From assembly GCF_012985205.1 (NCBI RefSeq), contig NZ_JABEKS010000002.1, forward strand, positions 124,001 to 188,000: a stretch of DNA of 64,000 bases, given 5' to 3'. Of this stretch, positions 28,257 through 36,087 are shown one piece after another. The translations under genes and the position numbers were made by a program. Source of the stretch: Planctomonas sp. JC2975 (GTDB lineage Bacteria > Actinomycetota > Actinomycetes > Actinomycetales > Microbacteriaceae). The stretch's first letter is position 1. Every line of letters begins with the position of its first letter. Below the pieces are notes generated by a model. That model saw only the letters and a program-made list of their open reading frames with translations, was not told the DNA's origin and searched no databases.

Positions 28257-28675
28257 GAGGCGGTCCCTTCGCTGAAGACGTTCATGAGGTGGATCGGGGC
28301 GAAGCCGAGCATCAGCACGACCCATACGACGATCACGGTCCAGAACATCAACTTCTGGTACTTGGCGCCCTTGCTCCAGAAGTCGATCAGGATGATGCGG
28401 ATGCCGTTCAGCGCGTGGAACGCGATGGCCGCGACGAGCGCCGTCTCACCCAGACCCATGATCGGGTTCTTGTAGGTGCCGATCACCGCGTTGTACGCCT
28501 CGGGGCTGATGCCCAGCACGACGGAGTCCAGGATGTGGACGAGCAGGAAGAAGAAGATGGCCACGCCGGTGATGCGATGCAGCACCCACGACCACATGCC
28601 TTCCCGACCCCGATACAGCGTTCCCCCGGGCCGATTCTTGGTCGGCTCGAGAGTGTCTGCCGTTTCTGCTGGCAC
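28253..28675 (-). CDS. sdhC: Succinate dehydrogenase cytochrome b556 subunit
   Basis: About 140 residues and three helices. The conserved 'SWVLHRITG' (His33) and 'AFHALNGIR' mark the SdhC cytochrome b family. The GTG at 28675 is preferred to a TTG at 28681 because GGGAGGG lies 7 nt before the GTG. It is the first gene of the operon, behind a long control region (28676-28830). Confidence 0.92.
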   Translation of the reverse strand: MPAETADTLEPTKNRPGGTLYRGREGMWSWVLHRITGVAIFFFLLVHILDSVVLGISPEAYNAVIGTYKNPIMGLGETALVAAIAFHALNGIRIILIDFWSKGAKYQKLMFWTVIVVWVVLMLGFAPIHLMNVFSEGTAS

Positions 28676-28749
28676 GGACAACCCTCCCTGGTGTGTACTC
28701 GCGGGCGCGCCGATGCAGCGTTGGAAGCATGCGGATTCGGCGCGTACCC

Positions 28750-28755
28750 AGTTTA
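28750..28755 (-). promoter_or_regulatory. Candidate -10 box of sdhCDAB
   Basis: TAAACT (28755-28750) lies about 75 nt before the sdhC GTG, leaving a leader that contains the good ribosome site. The -35 region is poor and is overlapped or flanked by the DtxR-like box at 28780, so an activator or repressor is likely involved. Confidence 0.4.
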
Positions 28756-28779
28756 CGTCCCGCTCCCGGCGGTCGCTGC

Positions 28780-28794
28780 TAAGGCCACCCTAAC
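28780..28794. promoter_or_regulatory. DtxR/IdeR-like iron box upstream of sdhC
   Basis: TAAGGCCACCCTAAC agrees at 11 of 15 positions with the first 15 bases of the DtxR/IdeR consensus (TTAGGTTAGCCTAAC). It sits just upstream of the -35 region of the candidate sdh promoter. SDH is iron-rich, and iron-dependent control of sdh is known in corynebacteria through RipA. The match is partial. Confidence 0.35.
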
Positions 28795-28796
28795 TG

Positions 28797-28810
28797 TCTC
28801 GACGTCGAGA
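28797..28810. promoter_or_regulatory. Perfect 14-bp palindrome upstream of sdhC
   Basis: TCTCGACGTCGAGA is fully self-complementary. It is 2 bp from the DtxR-like box and about 122 bp before the sdhC start. The form resembles operators of MarR-family dimers; no regulator is encoded nearby. Confidence 0.5.
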
Positions 28811-28839
28811 TATTTCCGCCGCTGCGCCCTCTCCTGTCG

Positions 28840-28898
28840 TTCAGGTCGCGATGGTCGCCCATTCTGGCGGCTGATAAGGGCCACCATCGCGACTTGAA
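28840..28898. repeat. Hairpin repeat, copy A
   Basis: Arms TTCAGGTCGCGATGGTCGCC(C) at 28840-28860 and the matching arm at 28878-28898 pair at 19 of 21 positions around a 17-nt loop containing GATAAG. The same element is found at 29982-30036 in the same orientation. Copy A lies 45 bp after the stop of the endonuclease gene. Confidence 0.85.
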
Positions 28899-28942
28899 CG
28901 GTCGGCTGCCCGGCTGGTCGGCCAGCCGATCGGAGGCGGAGG

Positions 28943-29974
28943 TCAGCGGGTGAGGGCCGCGCGCACGCGGCGCACGAGCTCGACGGGGTGAGCGAGCAGC
29001 GGGGCCGTGACCTCGATCACGACCCAGCCGGCAGCACGGAGCGCTGCGAGTCGTTCAACATCGCGTGCCCAGGATGCCCCGTGCAGCATCCCGAGATACT
29101 CCACGATCACATGCTGTTCGCGGTAGAGCATGTCGACACAGCCCGGGAAGGCTCCCTTCGAGTCGAAGAGGTCGACGTTCAACTCGGGTTCAGGCAGCCC
29201 GCCCTGCACGAGTAGATACCGCAGCGCCGACTCTCTCGGGGACCAAGAGTCTTCACGGATGTGCGCCAGCGCCTCACGCAGATTCGGAGCACCGATTCGC
29301 CTGCCCGCGTCGAGTGCCCGCCGTAGCTGGTCGATGCTCGCCAGCGGAGGTCGCCCCGCGCTCCGCCTCCCAACGCCGGCGCGCCATCGTCGGGCGAAGT
29401 AGTCGCCAAGAGCGATCAGATCCGACAGCGGCAACATTCCCAGGCTGGCCCATGTCGAGGCGGCCGACGAGACAGGCATCCCTTTCACTTGGCGAACAAC
29501 CGTCATCGATGGCTGCGCTCGGTGGTGGACGATTCCGCTGGTTCGCGGGATTGCACCACGGCCGAGAACGCTCACGTGCAGGTCGAGCTGATCGAGCTCT
29601 TCGACGACGCCGGCGTCGTCGAAGAGCAACGGAAGCGGGGCGCCGTACAACGCCGCAGCGGTTTCGTGACTGAAGAAGTGCGTGGGACGCAGGAGAGGGG
29701 CGTACTGCCGTGCCCGGGTGACACGGTGCATGCGTTGCCGCTCGAAAGGATCCGTCGGCTGGGCTGCAGCGGACTGCTGCCACGAAGCCAGACTCCGTGC
29801 GCCGTAGAACGGACGCGCCAGGTCCTCACTACGAATCCGCTTCCGTGAGACCCCGGCCGCCATGGCCTGTCCGGCGCTGAACTCCGTGCCGAGGTGCAGG
29901 GGCAGTGGGTCGTGGCTTCTCACCAGCCCACACTGGCCGCCGCTGTCCTCGTTTGCCGTATTTGTCCACAGCAT
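28943..29974 (-). CDS. DUF559/Vsr-like endonuclease-domain protein with AbiEi-like N-terminus
   Basis: About 343 residues. The N-terminal part ('GVSRKRIRSEDLARPFYGAR') resembles the AbiEi-antitoxin-type winged-helix domain. The middle has 'THFFSHETAAALYGAPLP'. The C-terminal domain fits a DUF559/Vsr nuclease: Glu in 'SPRESALRYLL', Asp in 'GCVDMLY', then 'HVIVEYLGMLHG'. Such proteins are widespread in actinobacteria with no proven role. The start is uncertain: ATG 29974, or GTG 29923; a further ATG at 30028 lies inside hairpin copy B. The gene is bracketed by the two hairpin copies. Confidence 0.75.
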   Translation of the reverse strand: MLWTNTANEDSGGQCGLVRSHDPLPLHLGTEFSAGQAMAAGVSRKRIRSEDLARPFYGARSLASWQQSAAAQPTDPFERQRMHRVTRARQYAPLLRPTHFFSHETAAALYGAPLPLLFDDAGVVEELDQLDLHVSVLGRGAIPRTSGIVHHRAQPSMTVVRQVKGMPVSSAASTWASLGMLPLSDLIALGDYFARRWRAGVGRRSAGRPPLASIDQLRRALDAGRRIGAPNLREALAHIREDSWSPRESALRYLLVQGGLPEPELNVDLFDSKGAFPGCVDMLYREQHVIVEYLGMLHGASWARDVERLAALRAAGWVVIEVTAPLLAHPVELVRRVRAALTR

Positions 29975-29981
29975 CCTTCTG

Positions 29982-30036
29982 TTCAGGTCGCGATGGTGGC
30001 CATCATCAGCACGTATAAGGGCCACCATCGCGACCT
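29982..30036. repeat. Hairpin repeat, copy B
   Basis: Arms at 29985-30001 and 30020-30036 (AGGTCGCGATGGTGGCC and its complement) are perfectly paired over 17 bp around an 18-nt loop with GTATAAG. It lies just upstream of the endonuclease gene and about 40 bp before the luciferase-like gene. It is closely related to copy A. Confidence 0.88.
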
Positions 30037-30073
30037 AGACCCGGTGGACAGGCTGCAGGATCGAGGTGCGACG

Positions 30074-30865
30074 ATGCATGCTCGAGGCATGACGCGTGCG
30101 GATGTCTCCATCGGTGTTGCAGGACTCCTCGGAGCGGATGCCGTCGGCCGGCTCGCTCCCGTGATCGAGCAGTGCGGCTTCCGATCCCTCTGGGTCAACG
30201 ACACTCCGGGAGGGGACTCGCTCGCCGCACTCGCGGCGGCAGCGGATGCCACCACCCGGCTCGGTCTCGCGACCGGCGTCATCCCGGTCGATCGGCGCCG
30301 CGGCTCCGAGATCGTGGATGCCGTGCAGCGGATGCAGTTGCCTGAGCACAGACTGGTGCTCGGCGTCGGATCCGGTGGCGCCCGCAAGGGCGCACTCGCA
30401 CTCGTCGGAGAGGCCGTCGACACTCTGCACGAGGAGACCTCGGCGCGGATCCTCACCGGTGCCCTCGGACCGAAGATGCGCGAGCTCGGCGCACGCGAGG
30501 CGGACGGCGTGCTGCTCAGCTGGCTCACGCCCGAGGTCGCGGCGGAGCAGGCGGAATCCGCGCACGCCGTGGCATCCGATGCGCACGTCGCCCTGTATGT
30601 GCGCACCGCCGTCGATCCGTCGGGCGTCGCCCGGCTCCGCGAGGAGGCCCGGCGCTACAGCGGGTATCCGGCCTACGCTGCGAACTTCGCGCGGCTGGGA
30701 GTCGAGGCGACCGACACCGTGCTCGAGCCGGAGACCTTCGTGGGTCGGATCGCGGAGTACCGCCGGGCGGTGGACGAGGTCGTGCTGCGCGTGATGACGT
30801 CGGGCGACACCGTCGAGGAGCACGAGCGGTTCATCCTGCGGGCGGCCGAACTGCTCGCCGACTGA
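30074..30865 (+). CDS. Luciferase-like (LLM class) flavin-dependent oxidoreductase
   Basis: About 263 residues, an LLM-family TIM barrel. Recognised from 'RLGLATGVIPVDRRRGSEI', 'LVLGVGSGGARKGAL' and 'ADGVLLSWLTPEVAAEQ', which match the cofactor-binding strands of F420- or FMN-dependent LLM enzymes. It is shorter than the usual 300-350 residues, lacking part of the insertion loops. I prefer the ATG at 30074 (GAGGTG 5 nt upstream); 30089 is possible. The substrate is unknown. It converges with corA. Confidence 0.82.
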   Translation: MHARGMTRADVSIGVAGLLGADAVGRLAPVIEQCGFRSLWVNDTPGGDSLAALAAAADATTRLGLATGVIPVDRRRGSEIVDAVQRMQLPEHRLVLGVGSGGARKGALALVGEAVDTLHEETSARILTGALGPKMRELGAREADGVLLSWLTPEVAAEQAESAHAVASDAHVALYVRTAVDPSGVARLREEARRYSGYPAYAANFARLGVEATDTVLEPETFVGRIAEYRRAVDEVVLRVMTSGDTVEEHERFILRAAELLAD

Positions 30866-30897
30866 GCCCCGCTCACCGCGGTCGGAGTCGTATGTCA

Positions 30898-30921
30898 GTG
30901 CCGGTGCCGGTGCCGGTGCCG
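30898..30921. repeat. Hexanucleotide microsatellite (GTGCCG)4
   Basis: Four perfect GTGCCG units lie between the convergent luciferase-like and corA genes. They are outside coding sequence. Confidence 0.85.
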
Positions 30922-30928
30922 GAGGGCG

Positions 30929-32059
30929 CTACAGCCAGTGCCGCTTCTTGAACACGAGATAGAGCGCCCCGCCGAGCAGCACCATGAGGCCGATCGCCAT
31001 CGGGTAGCCCCACACCCAGCTCAGCTCGGGCATGACGTGGAAGTTCATGCCGTAGATCCCGGCGATCAGGGTCGGTGTGAAGAGGATCGCCGCCCATGAC
31101 GAGATCTTCTTGACGTCCTCGCCCTGTCGGTAGGTCGTCTCGGCGAGACTCGTCATCCGGATGTTCTGCCGCTCGCTGACCAGCGTGGCGTTCACGGTGA
31201 GGATGTCGCGCAGCATCCGCTTGAAGTCGTCGACGCGCTCGTTCACCTGCGTGAGGTGGTCGGCGACGTCGCGCAGGTTGCGTTGCAACTCCTGGGTCAC
31301 GCCGTACTTCTCGCTGCCCAGCTCGAGTGACTCCATCACAGCCGTGAGCGGATGCGTCGCCCTCTGGAAGTCGATCACCTCGGTGGAGAGGTCGTAGATG
31401 CGACGCGAGACGTTCGCATCGCCGTCGAACACCTGGGTCTCGATCTCGTCGATGTCGTTGGCGAGACCGGCGACGACAGGGGCGTACCCGTCGACGATCG
31501 CATCGATGATGGCGTACAGGATGCTCTGGGTCCCCAGCGCGAGCAGCTCGCGATCGTGCTCCATCCGGGTGCGCACCTGCGAGAGGTCTGGCGACTCGCT
31601 GTGCCGGACCGTGATCACGAAGTTCGGACCGACGAACACGTGGACTTCGCCGAACGACACCTCTTCAGGCACGTCCAGGTAGTTGGCGGCACGGAGCACG
31701 ACGAACAGCACGTCGTCGTAACGCTCCAGTTTGGGTCGCTGATGCGCCGCGATCGCGTCCTCGATGGCGAGCTCGTGCAGGTCGAACTCCCTGGCGAGGG
31801 AGTGCAGCTCCGCCTCGCTCGGACGGTACAGCCCGATCCACGCGACACCGCCCTGTGTCTCGTGGAGGGCGCGATACGTCTCGGCGAGAGTGGTCGGGGA
31901 GGAGATGCGGCGTCCGTCGGCGTAGACGGCCGCATCCACGATCGTGCTGCGTGTCGGGCCGTCCGCCACCGGGACCGGAGCGGTTCCGGGAGCTGTGGCG
32001 ACCCCGCGTGATCGTTGCATGAACGGGATCGGAATGACGCGTCGTCTGCGTTCGGCCAT
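30929..32059 (-). CDS. corA: CorA-family magnesium/cobalt transporter
   Basis: About 376 residues. A long cytoplasmic alpha/beta and helical funnel precedes two C-terminal helices. The selectivity motif YGMNF is present in 'FTPTLIAGIYGMNFHVMPE', and the chain ends in a basic tail, 'LVFKKRHWL', as in CorA. GGAGG lies about 8 nt before the ATG at 32059, so the open frame to 32113 is not used. No magnesium riboswitch is recognisable in the short upstream region. Confidence 0.92.
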   Translation of the reverse strand: MAERRRRVIPIPFMQRSRGVATAPGTAPVPVADGPTRSTIVDAAVYADGRRISSPTTLAETYRALHETQGGVAWIGLYRPSEAELHSLAREFDLHELAIEDAIAAHQRPKLERYDDVLFVVLRAANYLDVPEEVSFGEVHVFVGPNFVITVRHSESPDLSQVRTRMEHDRELLALGTQSILYAIIDAIVDGYAPVVAGLANDIDEIETQVFDGDANVSRRIYDLSTEVIDFQRATHPLTAVMESLELGSEKYGVTQELQRNLRDVADHLTQVNERVDDFKRMLRDILTVNATLVSERQNIRMTSLAETTYRQGEDVKKISSWAAILFTPTLIAGIYGMNFHVMPELSWVWGYPMAIGLMVLLGGALYLVFKKRHWL

Positions 32060-32238
32060 GGGTTCGCCTCCGTTCGAGAGCGGGATTCCACGGGACGGAA
32101 GACGTCCCGACACACCTTAAGCCCCTGCAGCTGTGCGGATCCGACGCCGGGCCAGCGTCCGACCCCTTGGGATCGAGCGCCGTCAGCGCGGGAAGGCGTC
32201 GATCCGCCGCATGCATCCGACGGAAATCGCGGTCGATC

Positions 32239-33384
32239 TCAGAGTTCGAGCGCCCGCTGCAGCCGTAGTCCAGCGGCCGCGCGGTGCGCGATGGCGGTCT
32301 CGTAGTGCTCGAGCAACAGGTCGCAGAGATCCGTCCACGACGATCTCAGCACTGCTCGCCGCCCGGATTCGCCCATGCGCCAGCGCAGCGAGCCGTCGTC
32401 CACGAGGGTCTGAACGGCATCTCGCAGCTGTCGATCCGTGTCGACCAGGAATCCGTCGACGCCGTGCCTCACGAGATCCACGGGTCCTCCGGCGTTCGGC
32501 GCGATCACAGGGATGCCCGTTGCATGCGCCTCCTGCACCGTCTGCCCGAACGTCTCCTCGGTGCCGGTGTGCACGAACACGTCCATCGCGGCATAAGCAG
32601 CGCCCAGCTCTGAACCGCCACGGCGGCCCAGCCACGAGACCGGCATCCTTCGCAGCGCGCGCCGCGCCGTCACCTCGCCTGGGCCGTCGCCGACGATGGC
32701 GATGCGGATGCCGTCCATTCCGCGCAGCGCGGACAGCCGCTCCACCTGCTTCTCCGGTGCGATCCGGCCGACGTACCCGACGACGACCTCGCCGTCGGGG
32801 GAGAGCTTCTCGCGCAGCGCGACGGTGTCCGCGCGGGATCGGTTGTTGGGGTGGTACCTCACCAGATCCACGCCTCGGCCCCAGCGCCGCACGCGAACGA
32901 TCCCCGCCGTGGCGAGATCGTGCGCGGATGCCGTCGATGGTGCGAGCGTGAGGTCTGCGCCGTTGTGCACCCACCTCACATAGCGCCAGGCCAGGTTCGT
33001 CGTGAGGCCCAGCCTGTTGCGCTTGGCGTACCCGGCGACATCCGTCTGATAGATCGCCACCGTTGCCACTCCCAGCCGCCCGGCGGCCGCGATGGCCTGC
33101 GCCCCGAGCAGGAAGGGGGATGCCGCGTGGAGCACGTCGGGCGCGAAATCGGCCAGCACGTGCTGCACCTGCGCGCTCGGCATGCCGAGCGGGAACTGGC
33201 GGTAAGCGATGGACGGCACGGCGTGCACCCGGAAGCCGGCGTACTCGGAGGGGGCGTCTGGGCCGGGGCAGATCACCGTCGCCTCGTGGCCTCGTGCCTT
33301 CAGCTCGTCGAGCACTCGGCAGACGCTCGTTGTCACGCCGTTGACAGTCGGCAGGAAACTCTCGCTCACGATGGCGACCCGCAT
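32239..33384 (-). CDS. GT4-family glycosyltransferase, MgtA/PimB-like mannosyltransferase
   Basis: About 381 residues, a GT-B enzyme. The N-terminal 'MRVAIVSESFLPTVNGVTTSV' and the C-terminal donor-binding 'GYVGRIAPEKQVERL', 'GTEETFGQTVQEAHATGIPVIAP' (with the family Glu residues) closely resemble actinobacterial GDP-mannose-dependent alpha-mannosyltransferases that build lipomannan-type glycolipids. It is divergent from the gene for GDP-mannose synthesis, about 115 bp away, which supports that donor. Acceptor not readable. Confidence 0.85.
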   Translation of the reverse strand: MRVAIVSESFLPTVNGVTTSVCRVLDELKARGHEATVICPGPDAPSEYAGFRVHAVPSIAYRQFPLGMPSAQVQHVLADFAPDVLHAASPFLLGAQAIAAAGRLGVATVAIYQTDVAGYAKRNRLGLTTNLAWRYVRWVHNGADLTLAPSTASAHDLATAGIVRVRRWGRGVDLVRYHPNNRSRADTVALREKLSPDGEVVVGYVGRIAPEKQVERLSALRGMDGIRIAIVGDGPGEVTARRALRRMPVSWLGRRGGSELGAAYAAMDVFVHTGTEETFGQTVQEAHATGIPVIAPNAGGPVDLVRHGVDGFLVDTDRQLRDAVQTLVDDGSLRWRMGESGRRAVLRSSWTDLCDLLLEHYETAIAHRAAAGLRLQRALEL

Positions 33385-33486
33385 GCTCCACACGGTAGGA
33401 ATCCGCCGTGGCTGCCGAGTGAACCCTGCCTGAACCTGGCCGGTCGTCCTTCGGAAGGATCGGCGGATGCGACGCCCGACTCGACC

Positions 33487-33492
33487 TATCCT
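33487..33492 (+). promoter_or_regulatory. -10 box TATCCT, leaderless start
   Basis: TATCCT, then GAGGGC, then the ATG at 33499. Confidence 0.6.
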
Positions 33493-33498
33493 GAGGGC

Positions 33499-34617
33499 AT
33501 GAGCGCTTTGCCACTCGACGACTTCTACTGCGTCATCCCCGCCGGCGGGGTCGGATCACGGCTCTGGCCGCTGTCCCGGGCGGATGCGCCGAAGTTCCTG
33601 CACGATCTCACCGGATCGGGATCGACCTTGCTGCGCGCGACGTGGGATCGACTGGCCCCACTGGCCGGCGCGCAGCGCGTGATGGTGGTCACAGGACGGG
33701 CGCATCGCGCTGCAGTCGAGGCGCAGATCCCGGCGCTCGCCGACCACAATGTCGTTCTGGAAAGCGAGCCGCGCGACTCAACGGCCGCCATCGGCCTCGC
33801 TGCGGCGATCCTCGAGCGTCGGGAGCCCGGCGTGATCATCGGATCCTTCGCTGCGGACCACGTGATCGGCAACGAGCCCCTGTTCCGGGCGGCTGTCATC
33901 GAGGCGGTCACCGCCGCGCGCGCCGGCTACATCACCACGATCGGCATCACGCCGACCGAGCCCGCCATCGGGTTCGGCTACATCCACGTGGGCGACCCGC
34001 TGGGAATCGATGGCGCGAAGTCGGCGCGCAAGGTGCTCTCCTTCGTGGAGAAGCCGAACCTGAAGACCGCGACGAAGTATCTGGCGAGCGGCGACTACCT
34101 GTGGAACGCGAGCATGTTCATCGCCAAGGCGTCTGTGCTGCTCGAAGAGATCGGGAAGTCGGAGCCCGAGCTGCTGGCCGGCCTCCTGGAGCTCGCGGAG
34201 GCGTGGGACGACCCGGCCACCCGCGGTCCCGTCGTCGATCGGATCTGGCCCGGCATCAAGAAGGTCGCCATCGACTACTCCGTCGCTGAGCCGGCCGCGG
34301 CGGCCGACAAGCTCGCGGTCATCCCCGGCCACTTCAGCTGGGACGACATCGGCGATTTCGCCTCCCTCGCCAAGCTCAACAGCGGGGGACGGGCGACCGA
34401 TCTCGCCATCTTGGGCGAGCACGCCCGCGTGCTGTCGGATGCCTCGAGCGGCATCGTAGTCAGTCAGACCGGCCGCGTGATCAGCCTGATCGGCATCAAG
34501 AACGTCGTCGTGGTCGACACCCCGGATGCCCTGCTCGTCACGACGAGCGAGAACGCGCAACGGGTGAAGTCCGTCGTGGAAGCACTCAGGCTGACGGGTT
34601 CGACCGAGGTCCTCTGA
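33499..34617 (+). CDS. manC: Mannose-1-phosphate guanylyltransferase
   Basis: About 372 residues. The nucleotide-binding signature 'CVIPAGGVGSRLWPLSR' and 'ADAPKFL' are at the N-terminus; 'SFAADHVIG', 'GFGYIHVGD', 'KVLSFVEKPN' and 'LWNASMFIAK' follow in the family order. It makes GDP-mannose from mannose-1-phosphate and GTP, the donor for the divergent mannosyltransferase. The open frame extends far upstream but only the ATG at 33499 gives the family N-terminus. Confidence 0.92.
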   Translation: MSALPLDDFYCVIPAGGVGSRLWPLSRADAPKFLHDLTGSGSTLLRATWDRLAPLAGAQRVMVVTGRAHRAAVEAQIPALADHNVVLESEPRDSTAAIGLAAAILERREPGVIIGSFAADHVIGNEPLFRAAVIEAVTAARAGYITTIGITPTEPAIGFGYIHVGDPLGIDGAKSARKVLSFVEKPNLKTATKYLASGDYLWNASMFIAKASVLLEEIGKSEPELLAGLLELAEAWDDPATRGPVVDRIWPGIKKVAIDYSVAEPAAAADKLAVIPGHFSWDDIGDFASLAKLNSGGRATDLAILGEHARVLSDASSGIVVSQTGRVISLIGIKNVVVVDTPDALLVTTSENAQRVKSVVEALRLTGSTEVL

Positions 34618-34656
34618 CCGCTGCGCATCTGCTGATTGCAGGCGGATCGCTCTGCA

Positions 34657-34692
34657 CTTTTGAGCAGCCCTCTATCCCAGAATGCTCAAAAG
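34657..34692. promoter_or_regulatory. 10-bp inverted repeat before the nucleoside operon
   Basis: CTTTTGAGCA (34657-34666) and TGCTCAAAAG (34683-34692) are perfect complements 16 nt apart. It may end manC transcription or bind a regulator of the operon at 34818. Confidence 0.5.
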
Positions 34693-34703
34693 AAACAAGA
34701 TGA

Positions 34704-34763
34704 TAACGGCGACGTTAAGAAGTCCATACCGCAATCAGAGGCATTCGTAACGTTGGGTAACGT
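34704..34763. promoter_or_regulatory. Clustered TAACG/CGTTA motifs before the nucleoside operon
   Basis: TAACG-GCGA-CGTTA (34704-34717) is an inverted repeat; GTAACGTT (34747-34754) and GGTAACGT (34756-34763) follow. The related motifs in one AT-richer promoter region suggest multiple sites for one regulator. Confidence 0.4.
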
Positions 34764-34817
34764 CGCACCACGACGACTCGCGCGTTCGCGCAGATCTTCT
34801 TCACCACGGAGGACAAC

Positions 34818-35909
34818 GTGACATTCAAAGTTCGCAAGGTTGCGCTCGCGGGACTCGCCGCAGCGAGTGCGCTCGCCCTGCTCGCCGGCTGCGGCCAGGC
34901 TCCGTCCGACAACGGATCGACCACCAAAGCAGCGTCGAAGTTCCTGCCATGCATGGTCTCCGACAACGGCGGATTCAACGACCACTCGTTCAACCAGCTC
35001 GGTTATGAAGGCCTCGTCGCCAGCGCCAAGAAGCTCGGTACCACGTACAAGACCGCCGAGTCGAAGACCGCGAGCGACTACGCGCCGAACATCAACAGCA
35101 TGGTCGATCAGAACTGCAACCTGATCATCACGGTCGGCTTCAACCTGTCTGACGCCACCAAGAAGGCCGCGAGCGCGAACTCGAGCACGAACTTCGCGAT
35201 CATCGACGATAACGAGTTCACTGCGCCGAATGTGAAATCGATCATCTTCGACACCGCGCAGGCTGCATTCCTCGGCGGCTACGCAGCTGCCAGCTTCTCC
35301 AAGACCGGCGTCGTCGGCACGTTCGGAGGCATGCAGATTCCGACCGTGACCATCTTCATGGATGGTTTCGTCGACGGCGTGAAGTACTTCAACCAACAGA
35401 AGGGCAAGAACGTCCAGGTCGTCGGCTGGGATGTCGACAGCCAGAAGGGCTCCTTCACCGGCGGGTTCGACGCCAACGACACCGCCAAGCAGGTGGCGCA
35501 GGGCATCATCGACCAGAACGCCGACGTCATCATGCCCGTCGGCGGCCCGATCTACCAGTCGGCGGCGCAGGCGATCGACGAGGCGAACAGCTCCGGCAAG
35601 AGCATCTCGATGATCGGCGTGGACGCGGATGTCTACAACACCGACAAGACCGTGCGGCCGATCCTTCTCACCTCGGTCATGAAGGGCATCAAGCCGTCGA
35701 CCTCTGCGGTCATCGAGCAGTCCGCCGCTGGCAAGTTCTCCAACTCTCCGTACGTCGGAACGCTGAAGAACGACGGTGTCGGCCTCGCCCCGTTCCACGA
35801 CTTCTCGTCGAAGGTCGACTCCAACCTGAAGTCCGAGCTCGACACGATCAAGTCGGGCATCATCGACGGATCCATCAAGGTCACGTCACCGGCATCGCCG
35901 AAGTCCTGA
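34818..35909 (+). CDS. BMP-family nucleoside-binding lipoprotein of an ABC importer
   Basis: A 363-residue lipoprotein. The signal peptide ends in the lipobox LLAGC with the lipidated Cys at residue 25. The mature part has the BMP/PnrA pattern: 'VSDNGGFNDHSFNQLGYEGL', 'VGFNLSDATKKAA' and 'MIGVDADVY'. Homologues bind purine and pyrimidine nucleosides outside the membrane. GGAGG lies 5 nt before the GTG, a strong start suited to high expression. First gene of the import and salvage region; a hairpin follows it. Confidence 0.92.
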   Translation: MTFKVRKVALAGLAAASALALLAGCGQAPSDNGSTTKAASKFLPCMVSDNGGFNDHSFNQLGYEGLVASAKKLGTTYKTAESKTASDYAPNINSMVDQNCNLIITVGFNLSDATKKAASANSSTNFAIIDDNEFTAPNVKSIIFDTAQAAFLGGYAAASFSKTGVVGTFGGMQIPTVTIFMDGFVDGVKYFNQQKGKNVQVVGWDVDSQKGSFTGGFDANDTAKQVAQGIIDQNADVIMPVGGPIYQSAAQAIDEANSSGKSISMIGVDADVYNTDKTVRPILLTSVMKGIKPSTSAVIEQSAAGKFSNSPYVGTLKNDGVGLAPFHDFSSKVDSNLKSELDTIKSGIIDGSIKVTSPASPKS

Positions 35910-35930
35910 TCCAGATCGTTCGCTGATCGG

Positions 35931-35968
35931 GTCGGGAGGTCGTCTCCTCACGGAGATGGCCTCCCGAC
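35931..35968 (+). terminator. Hairpin between binding protein and ABC ATPase
   Basis: GTCGGGAGG (35931-35939) pairs with CCTCCCGAC (35960-35968); an inner TCTCC/GGAGA stem extends it, followed by TT. It probably acts as a partial terminator, so the binding protein is made in excess over the transporter. Confidence 0.7.
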
Positions 35969-36074
35969 TTTGCGTGCGGTCGCCCATGAGAGACCCCACT
36001 GCTCCACTCCCGGACGGGCCGTAGCCCTCTCCGAGTCCGCCCGAATCGTCCGCGATGCAGCAGACGGCGAAAGG

Positions 36075-36080
36075 TAGATT
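36075..36080 (+). promoter_or_regulatory. -10 box TAGATT before the ABC ATPase
   Basis: TAGATT, then 7 nt, then the ATG at 36088. Suggests a second, leaderless start of transcription after the hairpin at 35931. Confidence 0.5.
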
Positions 36081-36087
36081 GACCCCT

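Noticed and set aside
29975-30028. ATG at 30028 as start of the endonuclease gene
   Set aside because: The first 18 codons would be the hairpin repeat itself; the protein resembles its family only after residue 40 of that frame.
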